From Cellulomonas xylanilytica (GTDB taxonomy: Bacteria; Actinomycetota; Actinomycetes; Actinomycetales; Cellulomonadaceae), in NCBI RefSeq assembly GCF_007989805.1, contig NZ_BJUB01000005.1, forward strand, positions 229,823 to 293,822: a stretch of DNA of 64,000 nt, read 5' to 3'. The notes under the pieces were generated by a model. The model saw only the letters and a program-made list of their open reading frames with translations. It was not told the DNA's origin and ran no database searches. Both the position numbers and the translations under genes were made by a program. Positions 63,246-64,000 of the stretch are shown in pieces. Position 1 is the stretch's first letter; each line of letters begins with the position of its first letter.

Positions 63246-64000
63246 ATGACCGAGAAGCAGAGCGTGTTCGGGCGGATCACCCAGCTGGCCCGCGCCAACA
63301 TCAACGCGCTCATCGACCAGGCCGAGGACCCGCAGAAGATGCTGGACCAGCTGGTGCGCGACTACACCGGGTCGATCGCCGACGCCGAGAAGGCGATCGC
63401 CCAGACGATCGGCAACCTGCGCCTCGCCGAGCAGGACTACAACGAGGACGTCTCGGCGGCCCGCGAGTGGGGCAGCAAGGCCCTGGCCGCGTCGTCGCGG
63501 GCCGACCAGTACCGCGCCGGCGGTGACACGGCCAACGCCGACAAGTTCGACAACCTGGCCAAGATCGCGCTCGGCAAGCAGCTCACCGCCGAGAGCGAGG
63601 TCCGCGAGGCCGAGCCGATCATCGCGTCGCAGCGCGAGACGGTCGAGAAGCTCAAGCTCGGCCTGGCCCAGATGAAGGACAAGCTGGGTCAGCTCAGGTC
63701 GCGCCGCGACACCCTGGTGGCCCGGCAGAAGTCGGCCGAGGCGCAGCAGACCGTGCAGACGGCGATCAGCTCCATCAACGTGCTCGACCCGACGAGCGAG
63801 ATCGCGCGGTTCGAGGAGAAGGTGCGCCGCGAGGAGGCGCTGGCCCTCGGTCAGGCCGAGATCGCGGCGTCGTCCCTCGACTCGCAGTTCGCCGAGCTCG
63901 AGTCGTCGTCGGAGCAGATCGAGATCGAGGCCCGTCTGGCGGCCCTCAAGGCCGGTGACGCGCCGGCGCAGCTGGGCAGGACCCCGGTCACGCCTGAGAT
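63246..64000 (+). CDS. PspA/IM30 family protein (3' end outside the window)
   Basis: 251 codons visible, no stop before the right edge, so the C-terminus is missing. Starts MTEKQSVFGRITQLARANINALIDQAEDPQKMLDQLVRDYTGSIADAEKAIAQTIGNL, the canonical PspA/IM30 N-terminal amphipathic helix followed by a long antiparallel coiled coil (...ARFEEKVRREEALALGQAEIAASSLDSQFAELE). These ESCRT-III-like proteins form rods or rings that stabilise damaged membranes. Coupled to the TPM-domain gene upstream, whose membrane helix may recruit it. Confidence 0.95.
   Translation, partial: MTEKQSVFGRITQLARANINALIDQAEDPQKMLDQLVRDYTGSIADAEKAIAQTIGNLRLAEQDYNEDVSAAREWGSKALAASSRADQYRAGGDTANADKFDNLAKIALGKQLTAESEVREAEPIIASQRETVEKLKLGLAQMKDKLGQLRSRRDTLVARQKSAEAQQTVQTAISSINVLDPTSEIARFEEKVRREEALALGQAEIAASSLDSQFAELESSSEQIEIEARLAALKAGDAPAQLGRTPVTPE

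Overview
The window comes from a very GC-rich (roughly 73-75 %) actinobacterial chromosome. The gene content and the starts in GTG or ATG with GTGA/ATGA stop-start overlaps fit a member of the Micrococcales; a Cellulomonas-like organism is my best guess. No tRNA, rRNA, CRISPR array, insertion sequence or integrase is visible.

Layout. (1) 1-10957: the 5' edge of a minus-strand locus that looks like an extracellular contractile injection system (eCIS). It has a PAAR-like spike-tip protein, a DUF4255/Pvc16-type cap protein and three large tandem genes, each with a beta-sandwich head, one membrane helix and a long run of Cna-B/carboxypeptidase-regulatory-like repeats. The third runs off the left end; sheath, tube and baseplate genes would have to lie outside the window. 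(2) 11059-23016: housekeeping and metabolism. This covers OsmC, an aldo/keto reductase, an SRPBCC protein, arginine/ornithine catabolism (ddaH-rocD) with an AsnC/Lrp regulator, a CAP-domain secreted protein, a tandem universal stress protein, an HNH nuclease, an NlpC/P60 hydrolase under a c-di-AMP (ydaO) riboswitch, an iron-type DtxR repressor and serC. (3) 23035-47405: cell surface and exopolysaccharide. An eight-gene, almost gap-free minus-strand operon (41040 to 31489) encodes a phosphoglycosyl transferase (WcaJ/CpsE type), three glycosyltransferases, an O-antigen-ligase-like polymerase, two polysaccharide pyruvyl transferases and a Wzx-type flippase. A divergent Wzz/BY-kinase fusion, UDP-glucose dehydrogenase, an acyltransferase, two VanZ-like proteins and a low-molecular-weight tyrosine phosphatase complete it. 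Copies of a 'DUF4012 protein + LSxTG-tailed surface protein' module sit on either side. (4) 47453-64000: an NCS2 purine permease, DUF2530, and an operon with cold-shock protein, DUF3027, an HSP90/sacsin-like ATPase and a CAP protein. These are followed by a DksA-type zinc-finger protein, DUF5709, an M20 amidohydrolase, an XPB-type helicase with its helicase-associated partner, and a TPM-domain protein followed by PspA (cut by the right end).

How the parts work together. The surface region reads as a complete Wzx/Wzy-type polymer pathway with a tyrosine kinase/phosphatase control pair. The two pyruvyl transferases and the acyltransferase predict an acidic, decorated polymer. A short recurring element, GGG[T/C]GA followed by an A/T-rich stretch, occurs about 35-110 bp upstream of the wcaJ, DUF4012, LSxTG and one of the CAP-domain genes, always in the sense direction. 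It suggests a shared envelope regulon. The ddaH promoter and the promoter of the nearby AsnC/Lrp regulator both carry palindromes of the form TTGTC...GAC. Many genes have a TAnnnT box 4-8 nt before the start codon, which points to leaderless transcripts.
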